From an uncultured Salinimicrobium sp. (GTDB lineage Bacteria; Bacteroidota; Bacteroidia; Flavobacteriales; Flavobacteriaceae): 64,000 bases of DNA. Below the pieces are notes generated by a model. The model was given only the letters and a program-made list of their open reading frames with translations. It was not told the origin of the DNA and ran no database searches. Both the position numbers and the translations under genes were made by a program. Below, one piece after another: positions 43,256 to 51,718 of this stretch (its first letter is position 1; every line of letters starts with the position of its first letter). The DNA lies in the NCBI GenBank assembly GCA_946887075.1, contig CAMPKA010000004.1:1-64000 (forward strand). Reading direction: 5' to 3'.

Positions 43256-43288
43256 CAAAAGTACTGCCAAGAAAATTAAAATGTCAAA
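43256..43288 (-). promoter_or_regulatory. Consensus Bacteroidota promoter of grpE-dnaJ
   Basis: Minus strand: TTTG (43288-43285) and TACTTTTG (43263-43256), spaced 21 bases, a full match to TTTG-N17-23-TAnnTTTG. Transcription should begin near 43249, about 28 bases before the grpE ATG at 43220. No CIRCE element was seen. Confidence 0.75.
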
Positions 43289-43369
43289 ATGTCATCAGTG
43301 TATTTTATGGTTTTTTTAAGGTTTTTCCTTAAGGAAGACAGTAATTTTACCCTCCGAAAAAAACACATC

Positions 43370-44056
43370 ATGAAAAAAAGTATATCCAAATTAGTCCTGG
43401 TTGCGGGAATTGTACTTGGCACCGTTTCCTGCAAGGATGACACAAAGAACGAGGTAAATCCAGGTGAGGCCCAGGACGCGGCAGTTGCCACTGAAGAGGC
43501 AGTCTCCTATGAAATCGACACCACCAAATCAAGCATAGAGTGGAAAGGCACCAAACCTACAGGGGAACACATCGGAACGATCGATATCTCCGAAGGCACC
43601 CTGATGGCCACCAACGATTCTATAATCAGTGGAGAGGTCACCATAGATATGAATACCATAACCGTGTTGGATGAGGATATGGAAGAAAAAGATAGAACGA
43701 GCCTCGAAAATCATTTAAAAGGAACCGTTGAGGGAAAAGAGACTGATTTCTTCAATGTAGAGAAATATCCCACCGCAACATTTGAAATCACAGGAGTTAC
43801 TGAAGAAAACGGAGAAACCTTGCTTCAAGGAAATCTTACGATTAAAGAGGAGACCAAGAATATCGCTTTCCCTGTGGAGGCCACGGTGGAGGATGGCACG
43901 CTCACACTGGAGAGTGAAACATTTACCATTGACAGAACCGACTGGGGTGTCAATTACGGGTCCAAATCGGTTTTCGACAATCTCGGTGATAACTTCATCA
44001 GTGATGATATGGAGCTTAAGATCAGCGTCACTGCACAGCGATCGGATTCCATTTAG
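43370..44056 (+). CDS. YceI-family lipoprotein
   Basis: 228 residues from ATG 43370. Signal peptide and lipobox 'GIVLGTVSCKDD' make it a lipoprotein. After an acidic linker comes a YceI lipocalin-like domain with 'YEIDTTKSSIEWKGTKPTGE', 'GTIDISEGTLMATND', 'FFNVEKYPTATFEITGV' and the C-terminal 'SETFTIDRTDWGVNYG', which matches polyisoprenoid-binding YceI proteins. The ligand is unconfirmed. A longer ORF from 43289 exists but its extra residues are not signal-like. Divergent from grpE; a terminator follows. Confidence 0.9.
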   Translation: MKKSISKLVLVAGIVLGTVSCKDDTKNEVNPGEAQDAAVATEEAVSYEIDTTKSSIEWKGTKPTGEHIGTIDISEGTLMATNDSIISGEVTIDMNTITVLDEDMEEKDRTSLENHLKGTVEGKETDFFNVEKYPTATFEITGVTEENGETLLQGNLTIKEETKNIAFPVEATVEDGTLTLESETFTIDRTDWGVNYGSKSVFDNLGDNFISDDMELKISVTAQRSDSI

Positions 44057-44080
44057 GAAGTAAACCAAATCGTCAGGTAA

Positions 44081-44120
44081 AGCCCCTGCTGAAAATTCAT
44101 TCAGTAGGGGCTTTTCTTTT
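44081..44120 (+). terminator. Bidirectional terminator between YceI and the epimerase gene
   Basis: A 12-bp interrupted stem (AGCCCCTGCTGAA / TTCAGTAGGGGCT) with a short loop, followed by TTTTCTTTT on the plus strand. The end of the convergent minus-strand gene overlaps it. Confidence 0.75.
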
Positions 44121-45038
44121 AGCCCTTTCCTTCTCCTCCCAGAGATCCAGAAAGGCCTGTTGTATGTTTACAAAGCGGAACTTGAACCCGGTTTCCTGGA
44201 TTTTATCGCTGCTGACGAGCTGACTTGCCAAAACCACTTCTGATTTTTCGCCATATACCAGCCTGAGCATGAAGGGAGGCACCGTCGGGAGCCATATTTT
44301 CTTTTCCATGGCAGTAGCCAATTGCTCCATTAGGTCCTGGTTGGTTACGGGGTTAGGGGCAACAGCGTTATAGACCCCGCTCAGTCCATTTTCCACAATA
44401 TGAATATATATCCTGGCCAGGTCCTCCACATGAATCCAAGACTGCCATTGTTTTCCGTTTCCCACCGTCGTTCCCAAGCCAAACCTGAAAGGCCACCTCA
44501 TTTGAGGAAGGGCGCCCCCGTCATTGGCAAGAACGATTCCTGTGCGCACTTTGGCGACTTTGATATCGGTTTGTTCAAGCTCATCCGCCGAACGCTCCCA
44601 TTCCTGGACCACTCTCCCCATAAAGGTCTGATCCTTTTCCGTCTCGGTTTCATAATAGATCCGGTGGGTGGATGAGGGGTAAACGCTGATTCCACTGGCA
44701 GAAATAAGATGTCCCACCTCATGACTATGCTCCTGAAGCGCCTGCCTGAGAAGTTTGAGAGACCGGGTTCTGCTATTCAAAATCCGTTTTTTGGCCGCTT
44801 TTGACCATACCTGAAAGATGTTTTCTCCTGATAGGTTAATGATGGCCCCCACCCCTTGTAAACATTGCGGATCTATCTCCATGCGATCCGGATTCCAGTA
44901 AAAACCGGTGAAGTTCTCCTTTTTCTGGATCTTTTTTTTTCGTGTGGTGAGGAAATTAAGCTGATAACCCTTTTGATGAAGGAGGTCAGTTATCCGTCTC
45001 CCGATAAGGCCAGTAGCTCCTGTAATGAGTATGCGCAT
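44097..45038 (-). CDS. TIGR01777-family NAD(P)-binding epimerase
   Basis: 313 residues. Short-chain dehydrogenase fold with 'MRILITGATGLIGRRITDLL' and the TIGR01777-type features 'VGAIINLSGENIF' and 'SRTRSLKLLRQAL', and 'WRFG'-like 'MRWPFRFGLGTTVGNGKQWQ' with 'SWIHVEDLARIYIHIVEN'. The family (YfcH in E. coli) is widespread and its substrate is not established. It starts 65 bases before the mnmD stop and ends inside the shared terminator. Confidence 0.9.
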   Translation of the reverse strand: MRILITGATGLIGRRITDLLHQKGYQLNFLTTRKKKIQKKENFTGFYWNPDRMEIDPQCLQGVGAIINLSGENIFQVWSKAAKKRILNSRTRSLKLLRQALQEHSHEVGHLISASGISVYPSSTHRIYYETETEKDQTFMGRVVQEWERSADELEQTDIKVAKVRTGIVLANDGGALPQMRWPFRFGLGTTVGNGKQWQSWIHVEDLARIYIHIVENGLSGVYNAVAPNPVTNQDLMEQLATAMEKKIWLPTVPPFMLRLVYGEKSEVVLASQLVSSDKIQETGFKFRFVNIQQAFLDLWEEKERAKRKAPTE

Positions 45039-45103
45039 TTTTTTTCTGAAGGTATGGGTTATCCAGCGGCCTTTAGATCAAATTCTTAAACTTTTAACAT
45101 GAT

Positions 45104-45778
45104 CTAAGGCTTTGTTGCTCTCAACATCTCCCTTTTTCCCGGGGGGCCAGGAAGTCTTTCCACTTCAAAGCCGACGTGCTGCAGGCTTCTTCTTACGCTT
45201 CCTTTGGCACAGTAGGTGACAAGGCTTCCACTGGTCCGAAGGGCACCAAACATGTTACTGAAGATCTCCTCATTCCATAGGTCGGGCTGGACTCTTGGAG
45301 CAAACGCATCAAAAAAAACCAGATCAAAGGTCTCAGGAGGTTTAACTTCGATGAATAGCTTCCGCTCTTTCCTGAGCCAGAAAAAAGGGCTGATCTGTAT
45401 CTCCTCCTCCCAATCACATCTGTGAATTTCCGAAAAGATGATCTCTGAATTTACATCTTCCACCGCCGCAGCGTAGTTCAGACGCTCCCACTCCTTTTGT
45501 TCTATCGGATAGGCTTCTATGGAGGTATAATGAATGGGAAGCTTTAAAGCGGCGGCCTGATAGTTGGTCAAAAACGCATTGAGGCCGGTTCCCAGTCCCA
45601 TTTCCAGGATATCAAGTTTTTCTGTGCGGTGGGCTACCTGATAATCCAGGATTCCCTTTTCCAGAAATACATGCCGGGCCTCCTGTATTGCACCGTGTCT
45701 GGAATGATAATGTTCCTGCCACTGGGGAAGGAAAATGGTATTTGAACCGTCAGCTGTGGTGATGATTTCTCTCTTCAA
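45104..45778 (-). CDS. mnmD: tRNA mnm5s2U methyltransferase, MnmD type
   Basis: 224 residues. The SAM-binding motif 'LDILEMGLGTGLNAFLTNYQ' and the MnmC/MnmD motif 'FDLVFFDAFAPRVQPDLWNE' followed by 'EEIFSNMFGALRTSGSLVTY' are diagnostic. The protein corresponds to the N-terminal half of E. coli MnmC; the FAD-dependent half is absent, as in stand-alone MnmD proteins. It methylates nm5s2U34 in the anticodon of certain tRNAs. It lies in front of the TIGR01777 gene on the same strand. Upstream is the ilvE region. Confidence 0.9.
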   Translation of the reverse strand: MKREIITTADGSNTIFLPQWQEHYHSRHGAIQEARHVFLEKGILDYQVAHRTEKLDILEMGLGTGLNAFLTNYQAAALKLPIHYTSIEAYPIEQKEWERLNYAAAVEDVNSEIIFSEIHRCDWEEEIQISPFFWLRKERKLFIEVKPPETFDLVFFDAFAPRVQPDLWNEEIFSNMFGALRTSGSLVTYCAKGSVRRSLQHVGFEVERLPGPPGKREMLRATKP

Positions 45779-45953
45779 TTGCTCTTTTCTGAATGAAACT
45801 TTTACAGGACAAGGGATTGGAGGCAGGGGTTACCCTCCCAGGTATCCAATTCTTATTTTAATCTAAAAACCCTAACAGGGTCCGGAAAAATTCTCTATTT
45901 TTCCCTAAGGCATAAAAATAAAGAAAACCGCCCTTTATAGCCCCCATAAATAT

Positions 45954-45961
45954 TAAATTTG
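45954..45961 (+). promoter_or_regulatory. Possible -7 element of ilvE
   Basis: TAAATTTG matches TAnnTTTG; transcription would start near 45968, 9 bases before the ATG at 45977 or 30 before the ATG at 45998. No -33 TTG at the right distance. Confidence 0.35.
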
Positions 45962-45976
45962 CAGAAAAGTATACAC

Positions 45977-47056
45977 ATGGAGCATGGCCCGACCACAATG
46001 GACATAGTCCTTGCAGAATCCTCAAGAATCCATTCAGTAGATTTCGACAACCTGATTTTTGGAAATATTTTTTCCGATCATATGATGGTGAGTGATTACC
46101 ACGAGGGACAATGGCAAAAGCCACAAATTCAGCCTTACGGTCCGATTCAGATGGAGCCTTCCGCAAAGGTCTTCCATTATGGGCAGGCCATTTTCGAAGG
46201 GATGAAAGCCTTTAAGGATGATCAGGACCAGGTATGGCTCTTTAGGCCCGAGGATAATTTCGAACGGTTCAATAAATCCTCCAAAAGGCTCGCTATTCCG
46301 GAGTTTCCAAAGGAGTATTTTTTTGAAGGCTTAGAAACCATTCTCAATTTGGATCGGGAATGGATTAGGAAAGGAAGAGGAAACTCCCTGTACATCCGCC
46401 CATTCGTCTTCGCTACTGAGCCTGGAGTTTCAGCATCTCCATCAAAATCCTATAGGTTCATGATCATTTGCTCTCCCGCAAAAGCCTATTACAGCGGAGA
46501 TGTAAGAGTACTTTTCGCCGAACACTACAGCCGTGCAGCAGACGGAGGGGTCGGGTTTGCCAAGGCCGCGGGAAATTACGGTGCACAATTCTACCCGACC
46601 CTTTTGGCTAAGGAAGAAGGTTACCAACAGGTCCTATGGACGGATGCCGGAAAGCATGAGTATCTCGAAGAGGCAGGAACAATGAATGTTTTCTTCAGGG
46701 TAAATGATACGCTGCTCACTGCTCCCATCAGCGATAGAATTCTTGACGGAGTAACCAGAAAGAGCGTGATCCGTCTCGCTGAAGAATTCAGGATTCCTTG
46801 TGAAGTGAGAAGGATACGGGTCCAGGAAATCGTGGAGGCCGCTGAGAAAGGGGAGCTAAAGGAAATGTTTGGAGCAGGGACCGCCGCCACGATTAATCCT
46901 ATCAAAGGCTTCGGATATAAGGGGAAAAAATATGAACTCCCTGAACAAAACGATCCCTATTCTTCATTCTTTAAGCAGAGCTTGATGGACATCCAGTATA
47001 ACAAGACCGAAGATAAATTCGGTTGGAGATACCTTGTCCGGGAAAGAACCTATTAA
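45977..47056 (+). CDS. ilvE: Branched-chain amino acid aminotransferase
   Basis: 359 residues from ATG 45977 (45998 is an alternative). Class IV PLP fold: 'VFHYGQAIFEGMKAFKDDQD', 'SSKRLAIPEFPKEYFFEG', the PLP-lysine region 'GVGFAKAAGNYGAQFYPTLL' (Lys in 'FAKAAGNY'), 'TDAGKHEYLEEAGTMNVFF' and 'LFGAGTAA'-like 'MFGAGTAATINPIKGFGYKG'. It reversibly transaminates Leu, Ile and Val with 2-oxoglutarate. Together with the amino acid dehydrogenase at 1879 it links branched-chain amino acids to the acyl-CoA pool used by IcmF. It stands alone with mnmD divergent. Confidence 0.94.
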   Translation: MEHGPTTMDIVLAESSRIHSVDFDNLIFGNIFSDHMMVSDYHEGQWQKPQIQPYGPIQMEPSAKVFHYGQAIFEGMKAFKDDQDQVWLFRPEDNFERFNKSSKRLAIPEFPKEYFFEGLETILNLDREWIRKGRGNSLYIRPFVFATEPGVSASPSKSYRFMIICSPAKAYYSGDVRVLFAEHYSRAADGGVGFAKAAGNYGAQFYPTLLAKEEGYQQVLWTDAGKHEYLEEAGTMNVFFRVNDTLLTAPISDRILDGVTRKSVIRLAEEFRIPCEVRRIRVQEIVEAAEKGELKEMFGAGTAATINPIKGFGYKGKKYELPEQNDPYSSFFKQSLMDIQYNKTEDKFGWRYLVRERTY

Positions 47057-47107
47057 CGGCTGAAGAATTACAAACAAAGAGTGACGGGAAATGTAAATAT
47101 CACCTGA

Positions 47108-47236
47108 TCATATTCCTATTCCTGTTGTCGGGATTCCTAAGGGTGTGGTAATACCTTTCACATTCAGGTCTCCAAGATTGAAAAAACCGTCGTATGGGAC
47201 CTGAGGATATACCTGTTGATCTTCCTGACTTACCAT
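47108..47236 (-). CDS. Possible 42-residue small protein
   Basis: A short intact ORF in a 223-base gap, 'MVSQEDQQVYPQVPYDGFFN' followed by a Gly/Ile/Thr/Pro-rich tail ending 'GIPTTGIGI'. A purine-rich GAAAGAGGG directly precedes the ATG, closer to a Shine-Dalgarno than most genes here. It does not match a family I know. It could be a real small protein, a decayed gene end, or chance. Confidence 0.3.
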   Translation of the reverse strand: MVSQEDQQVYPQVPYDGFFNLGDLNVKGITTPLGIPTTGIGI

Positions 47237-47257
47237 CCCTCTTTCGTTACAAAAGCT

Positions 47258-47265
47258 TAGATTTG
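47258..47265 (+). promoter_or_regulatory. Possible -7 element of the small membrane protein gene
   Basis: TAGATTTG matches TAnnTTTG and ends 13 bases before the ATG at 47279. No -33 element in range. Confidence 0.4.
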
Positions 47266-47278
47266 CAAAAAAAACGAC

Positions 47279-47464
47279 ATGTTCAGTCCCGGACAGTTGA
47301 TCTTTGCCGCTGTTTTCCTCTTTGTGTTTGTCGTCGTGGTGATTTTCAGCTACAGGAAAGATCTTAAACTCCATCGGAAATATTATAAGGGAAGCCTGTA
47401 TATTCTGGTAGGTTTTCTCCTCTTTATCGCCCTGCTCTTCCTGATCAAGGAGTATCTCAACTAA
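47279..47464 (+). CDS. Small two-helix membrane protein
   Basis: 61 residues with two hydrophobic helices (about 5-25 and 41-57) joined by a basic loop 'YRKDLKLHRKYYKGSLY'. Topology and composition are like small flavobacterial membrane proteins that I cannot name. It has a -7 promoter element upstream and a long hairpin just after the stop, so it is a separate unit. Function unknown. Confidence 0.72.
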   Translation: MFSPGQLIFAAVFLFVFVVVVIFSYRKDLKLHRKYYKGSLYILVGFLLFIALLFLIKEYLN

Positions 47465-47469
47465 ACCCG

Positions 47470-47510
47470 GAAGCAATCAGGGGCCTCAACTTGAGACCCC
47501 TGATTGCTTC
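47470..47510. terminator. Long hairpin between convergent genes
   Basis: A near-perfect inverted repeat: 14-bp outer stem GAAGCAATCAGGGG / CCCCTGATTGCTTC, then one unpaired base each side, an inner 5-bp stem CTCAA / TTGAG and a one-base loop. It lies between the small membrane protein gene and the convergent DPP III gene. There is no T-run on either side, so classical termination is uncertain. Confidence 0.55.
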
Positions 47511-47527
47511 TATGGTTAATTCCAGTT

Positions 47528-49570
47528 CTACTGTTTCTCTTCAATAAGAAAACTGTAATGCTCTGCATAATCCAGCATCTGCTCCTCGAACGAGGTCGGT
47601 TGCGCGACTTCAATCGAGATGATCTCACCGGCCTGATCCGTTTCAGGTACCAGGATCGGGTTGACAAAGCCGGAATAAGGAGCTGTGGTAAACTGTTCAT
47701 TCCGTTTGAGTACTTCCTGGTGCAGGTCCTGATCAACCTTCACTCCGTAATTTTCAACAAGTTCTCTTGCTGCCTCATAATCTCCCTGGGATTTGATCCG
47801 TTGGGTTTCACGAAGCAGTTGTCCGAACAGGTCTCTCAGAGCCTGATAGTCTGTGATGTTGAAATAGGTCTTTCCATCCCGGGTCACCTTTTCTATTACC
47901 CCTTGCTCTTTTCCTTTTTCAAAGACCCAGGCACTGACCCATTGTCTGTTTCTCATGTGTGCTTCCTCGATATCTGCCCCCGGCTCAATCCTGATCAGCT
48001 GGGTCATTAGGCCGTTTCTTATATAATCATTATATGCTGCCTTCCCGACTTTCTCATAATCCTCCACCAGTCCAAGTTCCTCCAGTTTGGGATCCATCAA
48101 GAAGTAAAGGCCCACAAGATCGGCCCTGCCTTCCTCCAGGGTGGAGGCGTAACTTTTAAGAGTTTCCTTGGTTTCCGCCACCCCCGGTTCCAGTTGACCG
48201 GAGGCGTGCCCCACTACTTCGTGAAGTGCGGTATGAAGCTTATCCGCCAACTCACCATATTCCTTGGACAGTTCGATTTCCTCCTGATCATGTGCAAATT
48301 CCTCCAACCGGCCGGAATTGCCTGCGTTGTTGTAAGCCTCTATGATATTACCCAGAGAGACTGACTTACTTCCATGCTCCTTCCTGATCCAGCTCGAGTT
48401 GGGGAGGTTAACTCCGATTGGAGTACTTGGAGAGGCATCACCGGCTTCCCCCGCGACGACCACTGTTTTGTAGGTCACCCCGACCACGGAATCCTTTTTA
48501 TGCGCTTCCATCAATGGAGCGTGATCTTCGAACCATTGCACATTCTCTTCGAGCACCTGCATTTTTTTACTCATGTCAAAATCCTTGATCTGAACGATAC
48601 TTTCGTAGGAACCTTTGTAACCCATTGGATCATTGTATACCTCAATGAACCCGTTGATATAATCGATGTCGCCCTCAGTGGCATTGACCCAGGCGATGTT
48701 ATAGTCGTCCCAGGTCTTGAGATCTCCACTTTTATAATACGCAATAAGGAGCTCCAGCCCCTTTGCCTGCTGCTCATTTTCAGCCACCCCCTTGGCTTTT
48801 TCGAGCCAGTATATGATCTGATCGATGGCCGGTCCGTACATCCCCCCGCTTTTCCAGACTTTCTCCTGAAGTTCTCCGTTCTGCTCGACCACTTTGGAAT
48901 TCAATCCAAAGGCAAGGGGTCGGGAAGGGTCAGGGGATTCCATTTCCCCGTAATACGCAGATACCTCATCCGCCGTCACACCTTCTCCATAAAAATTCAC
49001 CGCAGATCCCTCAACAAGTCCCTTGGTCTGGTCCAAGTTTACTTTTTTGCTGTCCTGATCATTGAAGATAACTTCATAGGCCTCGCCCGAAAGCTCGGTA
49101 CCCGTAGCTTCCAACAGGGAATCAAAATAATCCCGGGTGAACTCCGGCTTGAGCTTATTCATCGAATAGTGATGGTGGATCCCGTTGGAAAACCATACCC
49201 GCTTAAGATAGGTTTCAAAATCCTTCCACTGTTCACTTGTCTTGTCTCCATCATAGTTCACATAGACGTTTTCAAGAGCTTCCCGGATCTTAAGGTTGTG
49301 CTTGTAATTCTGATCCCAGATGATATCCCGGCCACTGAGTCCGGCCTGAGTGAGATAATACACCAGTTTCTGCTCCTGAAGACTTAGGTTTTCCCAGCCG
49401 GGAATTTGGTACCGGAGGATTCTGAGATCCGCAAATTCGTCTACCACGTAATCAAATCCTTCGCCCTCGGTTAATTCAGGGTTCTCTACAGGTTCTTCGA
49501 CCACTGCATCTGCACAGGAGGTGAATAGAAAAGTTGCTAAAATCAGCAAATAGGTATGCTTCAGTTTCAT
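47528..49570 (-). CDS. Dipeptidyl peptidase III-like metallopeptidase (M49), lipoprotein
   Basis: 680 residues. Lipoprotein signal with lipobox 'TFLFTSC' at Cys19. The M49 zinc motif H-E-x-x-G-H is present as 'HTALHEVVGHASGQLEPG', and the second motif reads 'LEEGRADLVGLYFLMDPKLE', a variant of the EEcRAE consensus with Asp in place of Glu. Family members release dipeptides from the N-terminus of short peptides. A membrane-anchored form suits peptide digestion in the cell envelope. A -7 element (TACATTTG, 49641-49648, minus strand) lies upstream. Confidence 0.9.
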   Translation of the reverse strand: MKLKHTYLLILATFLFTSCADAVVEEPVENPELTEGEGFDYVVDEFADLRILRYQIPGWENLSLQEQKLVYYLTQAGLSGRDIIWDQNYKHNLKIREALENVYVNYDGDKTSEQWKDFETYLKRVWFSNGIHHHYSMNKLKPEFTRDYFDSLLEATGTELSGEAYEVIFNDQDSKKVNLDQTKGLVEGSAVNFYGEGVTADEVSAYYGEMESPDPSRPLAFGLNSKVVEQNGELQEKVWKSGGMYGPAIDQIIYWLEKAKGVAENEQQAKGLELLIAYYKSGDLKTWDDYNIAWVNATEGDIDYINGFIEVYNDPMGYKGSYESIVQIKDFDMSKKMQVLEENVQWFEDHAPLMEAHKKDSVVGVTYKTVVVAGEAGDASPSTPIGVNLPNSSWIRKEHGSKSVSLGNIIEAYNNAGNSGRLEEFAHDQEEIELSKEYGELADKLHTALHEVVGHASGQLEPGVAETKETLKSYASTLEEGRADLVGLYFLMDPKLEELGLVEDYEKVGKAAYNDYIRNGLMTQLIRIEPGADIEEAHMRNRQWVSAWVFEKGKEQGVIEKVTRDGKTYFNITDYQALRDLFGQLLRETQRIKSQGDYEAARELVENYGVKVDQDLHQEVLKRNEQFTTAPYSGFVNPILVPETDQAGEIISIEVAQPTSFEEQMLDYAEHYSFLIEEKQ

Positions 49571-49640
49571 GTCTTATTGTTTTTGATTGATAATCGGGGG
49601 GCACGACTCCGATAGATCAGGAGTGCGCGCTCCAACCCAA

Positions 49641-49648
49641 CAAATGTA
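49641..49648 (-). promoter_or_regulatory. Possible -7 element of the DPP III gene
   Basis: The minus strand reads TACATTTG, matching TAnnTTTG; transcription would start near 49634, about 64 bases before the ATG. No -33 TTG at 17-23 bases. Confidence 0.35.
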
Positions 49649-49705
49649 ACACTTTCGGTTGCTGAATTTAACTATATTAGCACAATAATCTCCTAACCAA
49701 CCGTC

Positions 49706-50734
49706 ATGAAGATCCTGAAATACCTACTTTTCCTATTGCTCATCCTCATTATCGCAGGTTCCATCTATATCGCGACCAAGGATGGTGACTACGAAGTCGA
49801 TGTTGCCCGAACGATCGATGCCCCAGCTGGTCTGTTGTTTAAGGAGGTGTCGGATCTTTCCAACTGGCAGGACTGGAAAGCCTGGACAGCGGTGGAAGGA
49901 ATAGACCTTGACACAGGAGAAACCACTTCGGGAAAAGGTGCCAGCCTGCAGTGGCAGGCAGAACAGATCAGCGATGGTATGATTACGACTCTTTCCGAAA
50001 TTCCCAATAAGGAAATTCAGCAGCGGATTATCATCGAGACATTGACTGGAGAGGCAGAAGGAACAATTACCTGGACATTTGAACCCCATGGGGACCAGAC
50101 CCGGGTGACCTGGAACCTGGAGGGCTCCCAAAGCTTTAAGGAAAAACTGGCTTTCACCCTTGAGGATGAGAACCTTACCCAGATGTTCTCAGGAGTGTTC
50201 CAGCAAGCTCTGAGTGATCTGGAGAGCGAGGTCCTTCGCCAGATGTCGGAGTTTTCTATTAATGTGGACGGAGTCACCCAACATGGGGGAGGATACTATA
50301 TGTACAGTACCACAGCGGCGAAAACCTCCGAAGTCAACGAAAAGGCAGCAGAAATGATCCAGCAGGTAAGCTTGTATATGAAGGACAACAACATCTCGAT
50401 CAGCGGGAAACCTTTCGTGGTATACAACCAGCGGGATGAGCAGAATCGAACTTCAATTTTTTCGGCTGCAGTACCAACCCCTGCCCAGGTAATAACTCCT
50501 GTGGGCAGCCCAGTGCTGAATGGGTATCTGGAACCCCAGAAAGTGGTCAAGACCACCCTGAGGGGACATCATAAAAATGCATCCCAGGCATGGGATCGCG
50601 CCTACAGGTATATCGAATCGAACGAACTGCAGGTCGATCCTCAGGGTCAGCCTTTCGAAATTTTCATAACCAACCCAGCTGAGGAAGAGAACCCGGCTTC
50701 ATGGGTTACTGAAATCTATATTCCCGTCCTGTAG
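49706..50734 (+). CDS. SRPBCC domain protein with GyrI-like C-terminus
   Basis: 342 residues. An N-terminal membrane helix (about 5-25) leads into a SRPBCC/polyketide-cyclase-like domain (about 30-175) with 'VDVARTIDAPAGLLFKEVSD' and 'LSNWQDWKAWTAVEG'. The C-terminal part (about 190-340), with 'GGGYYMYSTTAAKTSEVNEK' and 'VKTTLRGHHKNASQAWDRAY', resembles the GyrI-like small-molecule binding domain of AraC-type effectors. The protein is probably anchored with both domains outside the cytoplasm. Ligand unknown. The crcB gene starts at the next base. Confidence 0.8.
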   Translation: MKILKYLLFLLLILIIAGSIYIATKDGDYEVDVARTIDAPAGLLFKEVSDLSNWQDWKAWTAVEGIDLDTGETTSGKGASLQWQAEQISDGMITTLSEIPNKEIQQRIIIETLTGEAEGTITWTFEPHGDQTRVTWNLEGSQSFKEKLAFTLEDENLTQMFSGVFQQALSDLESEVLRQMSEFSINVDGVTQHGGGYYMYSTTAAKTSEVNEKAAEMIQQVSLYMKDNNISISGKPFVVYNQRDEQNRTSIFSAAVPTPAQVITPVGSPVLNGYLEPQKVVKTTLRGHHKNASQAWDRAYRYIESNELQVDPQGQPFEIFITNPAEEENPASWVTEIYIPVL

Positions 50735-51097
50735 ATGAAAAACCTGGTGTTGATCTTTTTGGGAGGAGGTGCGGGAAGCGTTTTCCGCTTTTTGATTTCC
50801 AGTAGCCTCAATGGACTGATTGCCTTCCCGCTCGGGACTTTTGTAGTAAACATCACAGGAAGTCTCCTCCTCGGATTCCTATTGGGTTTAGGATTAAGGG
50901 AGATTTCGAGTCAGCTCAGCCTCCTGCTGATGATTGGTTTCTGCGGAGGCTTCACCACTTTTTCCACATTTTCTGCAGAAACCCTTGAGCTTTTAAAAGC
51001 AGGCGAATACCTCAGCCTCATTCTTTATTCAGGACTAAGCCTTGCATGCGGAATAATCGCGGTTTTTGCAGGTATTTTTCTCTCCAGGCTGATATAG
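50735..51097 (+). CDS. crcB: Fluoride exporter CrcB/Fluc
   Basis: 120 residues, four membrane helices. Family motifs 'GGGAGSVFRFLISSSLNG' (G-G-x-G-A/S-x-x-R) and 'IGFCGGFTTFSTFSAET' (G-F-x-G-x-x-T-T-F-S-T-F) are clear. It is a dimeric channel expelling fluoride. It starts directly after the SRPBCC stop, so both are one transcript; no fluoride riboswitch was seen, and none would fit in this spacing. Confidence 0.94.
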   Translation: MKNLVLIFLGGGAGSVFRFLISSSLNGLIAFPLGTFVVNITGSLLLGFLLGLGLREISSQLSLLLMIGFCGGFTTFSTFSAETLELLKAGEYLSLILYSGLSLACGIIAVFAGIFLSRLI

Positions 51098-51105
51098 GCT
51101 GAAGC

Positions 51106-51708
51106 CTACTTGTGATAGGCTTTGATCCCTGCTTCAACAGGAACCTCCAAATGGTTCTCTTTTGGTGGTATGGGACAGGAATAATTCCCGCTATAGGCAC
51201 AATAAGGATTGTAGCTTTTGTTGAAATTAAGAACAACACAATTCGATGTTGGGATACTCATGTCGAGATATCTTCCCCCCGCATAGATCGACTTCCCATT
51301 AGTGAGATCCGTAAAGGGCAGAAACAGATAATCTGCATACTCAGGATCCTTTATCAGGTCCTGACTTTGATATACATTGAGCTTATAGTTTTTTCCTTTG
51401 AGCTTGAAATGAATCTCTCCGTATTTCACATACAGGGGTTTTCTTTCCGTTGTGGTTGGCATGGCAAAGGGAACTTCAAAAGGAGTTCTGACAAATTCGC
51501 CTGTCACAATATAGGAAGGATCCACCGGAAAGAATTCAAGCCCCTCGAAATAAGGAATTTCATCAGGAGGTAAAGGAGAATGTTCCGGGTCTTTGAAATC
51601 TCTGTTCATCTTGGCCTGGTAGGCTTCGGCAGAGGCAACTTCAGAAGAAGTCTGGGCCAAACCGCCTAGGAAAAAGAATATGTGCAATACTATGAGCGCC
51701 TGTTTCAT
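51106..51708 (-). CDS. DUF1684 domain exported protein
   Basis: 200 residues with a signal peptide (about 1-18, 'IFFFLGGLAQ'). DUF1684 is shown by 'YEGLEFFPV'-like 'YFEGLEFFPVDPSYIVTG' and 'GGRYLDMSIPTSNCVVLNFN' and the C-terminal 'NPYCAYSGNYSCPIPPKEN' with 'HLEVPVEAGIKAYHK'. Members have the fold of phosphatase- or cyclase-like small beta proteins without known activity. Convergent with crcB (8-base gap), 10 bases after the exported hydrolase gene on the same strand. Confidence 0.88.
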   Translation of the reverse strand: MKQALIVLHIFFFLGGLAQTSSEVASAEAYQAKMNRDFKDPEHSPLPPDEIPYFEGLEFFPVDPSYIVTGEFVRTPFEVPFAMPTTTERKPLYVKYGEIHFKLKGKNYKLNVYQSQDLIKDPEYADYLFLPFTDLTNGKSIYAGGRYLDMSIPTSNCVVLNFNKSYNPYCAYSGNYSCPIPPKENHLEVPVEAGIKAYHK

Positions 51709-51718
51709 CCTGTTATTC

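Noticed and set aside
43316..43332. Short hairpin TTAAGG / CCTTAA upstream of the YceI gene
   Set aside because: A six-base stem in an AT-rich gap; likely chance, and too far from either gene end to be a terminator.
45869..45881. ACCCT-AAC-AGGGT hairpin upstream of ilvE, considered as an attenuator
   Set aside because: Only five base pairs, no leader peptide rich in branched-chain codons and no T-run in the plus direction.
48374..49387. A 337-codon plus-strand open frame antisense to the DPP III gene
   Set aside because: Entirely inside a convincing M49 peptidase gene on the other strand; no motif or signal in the antisense product.
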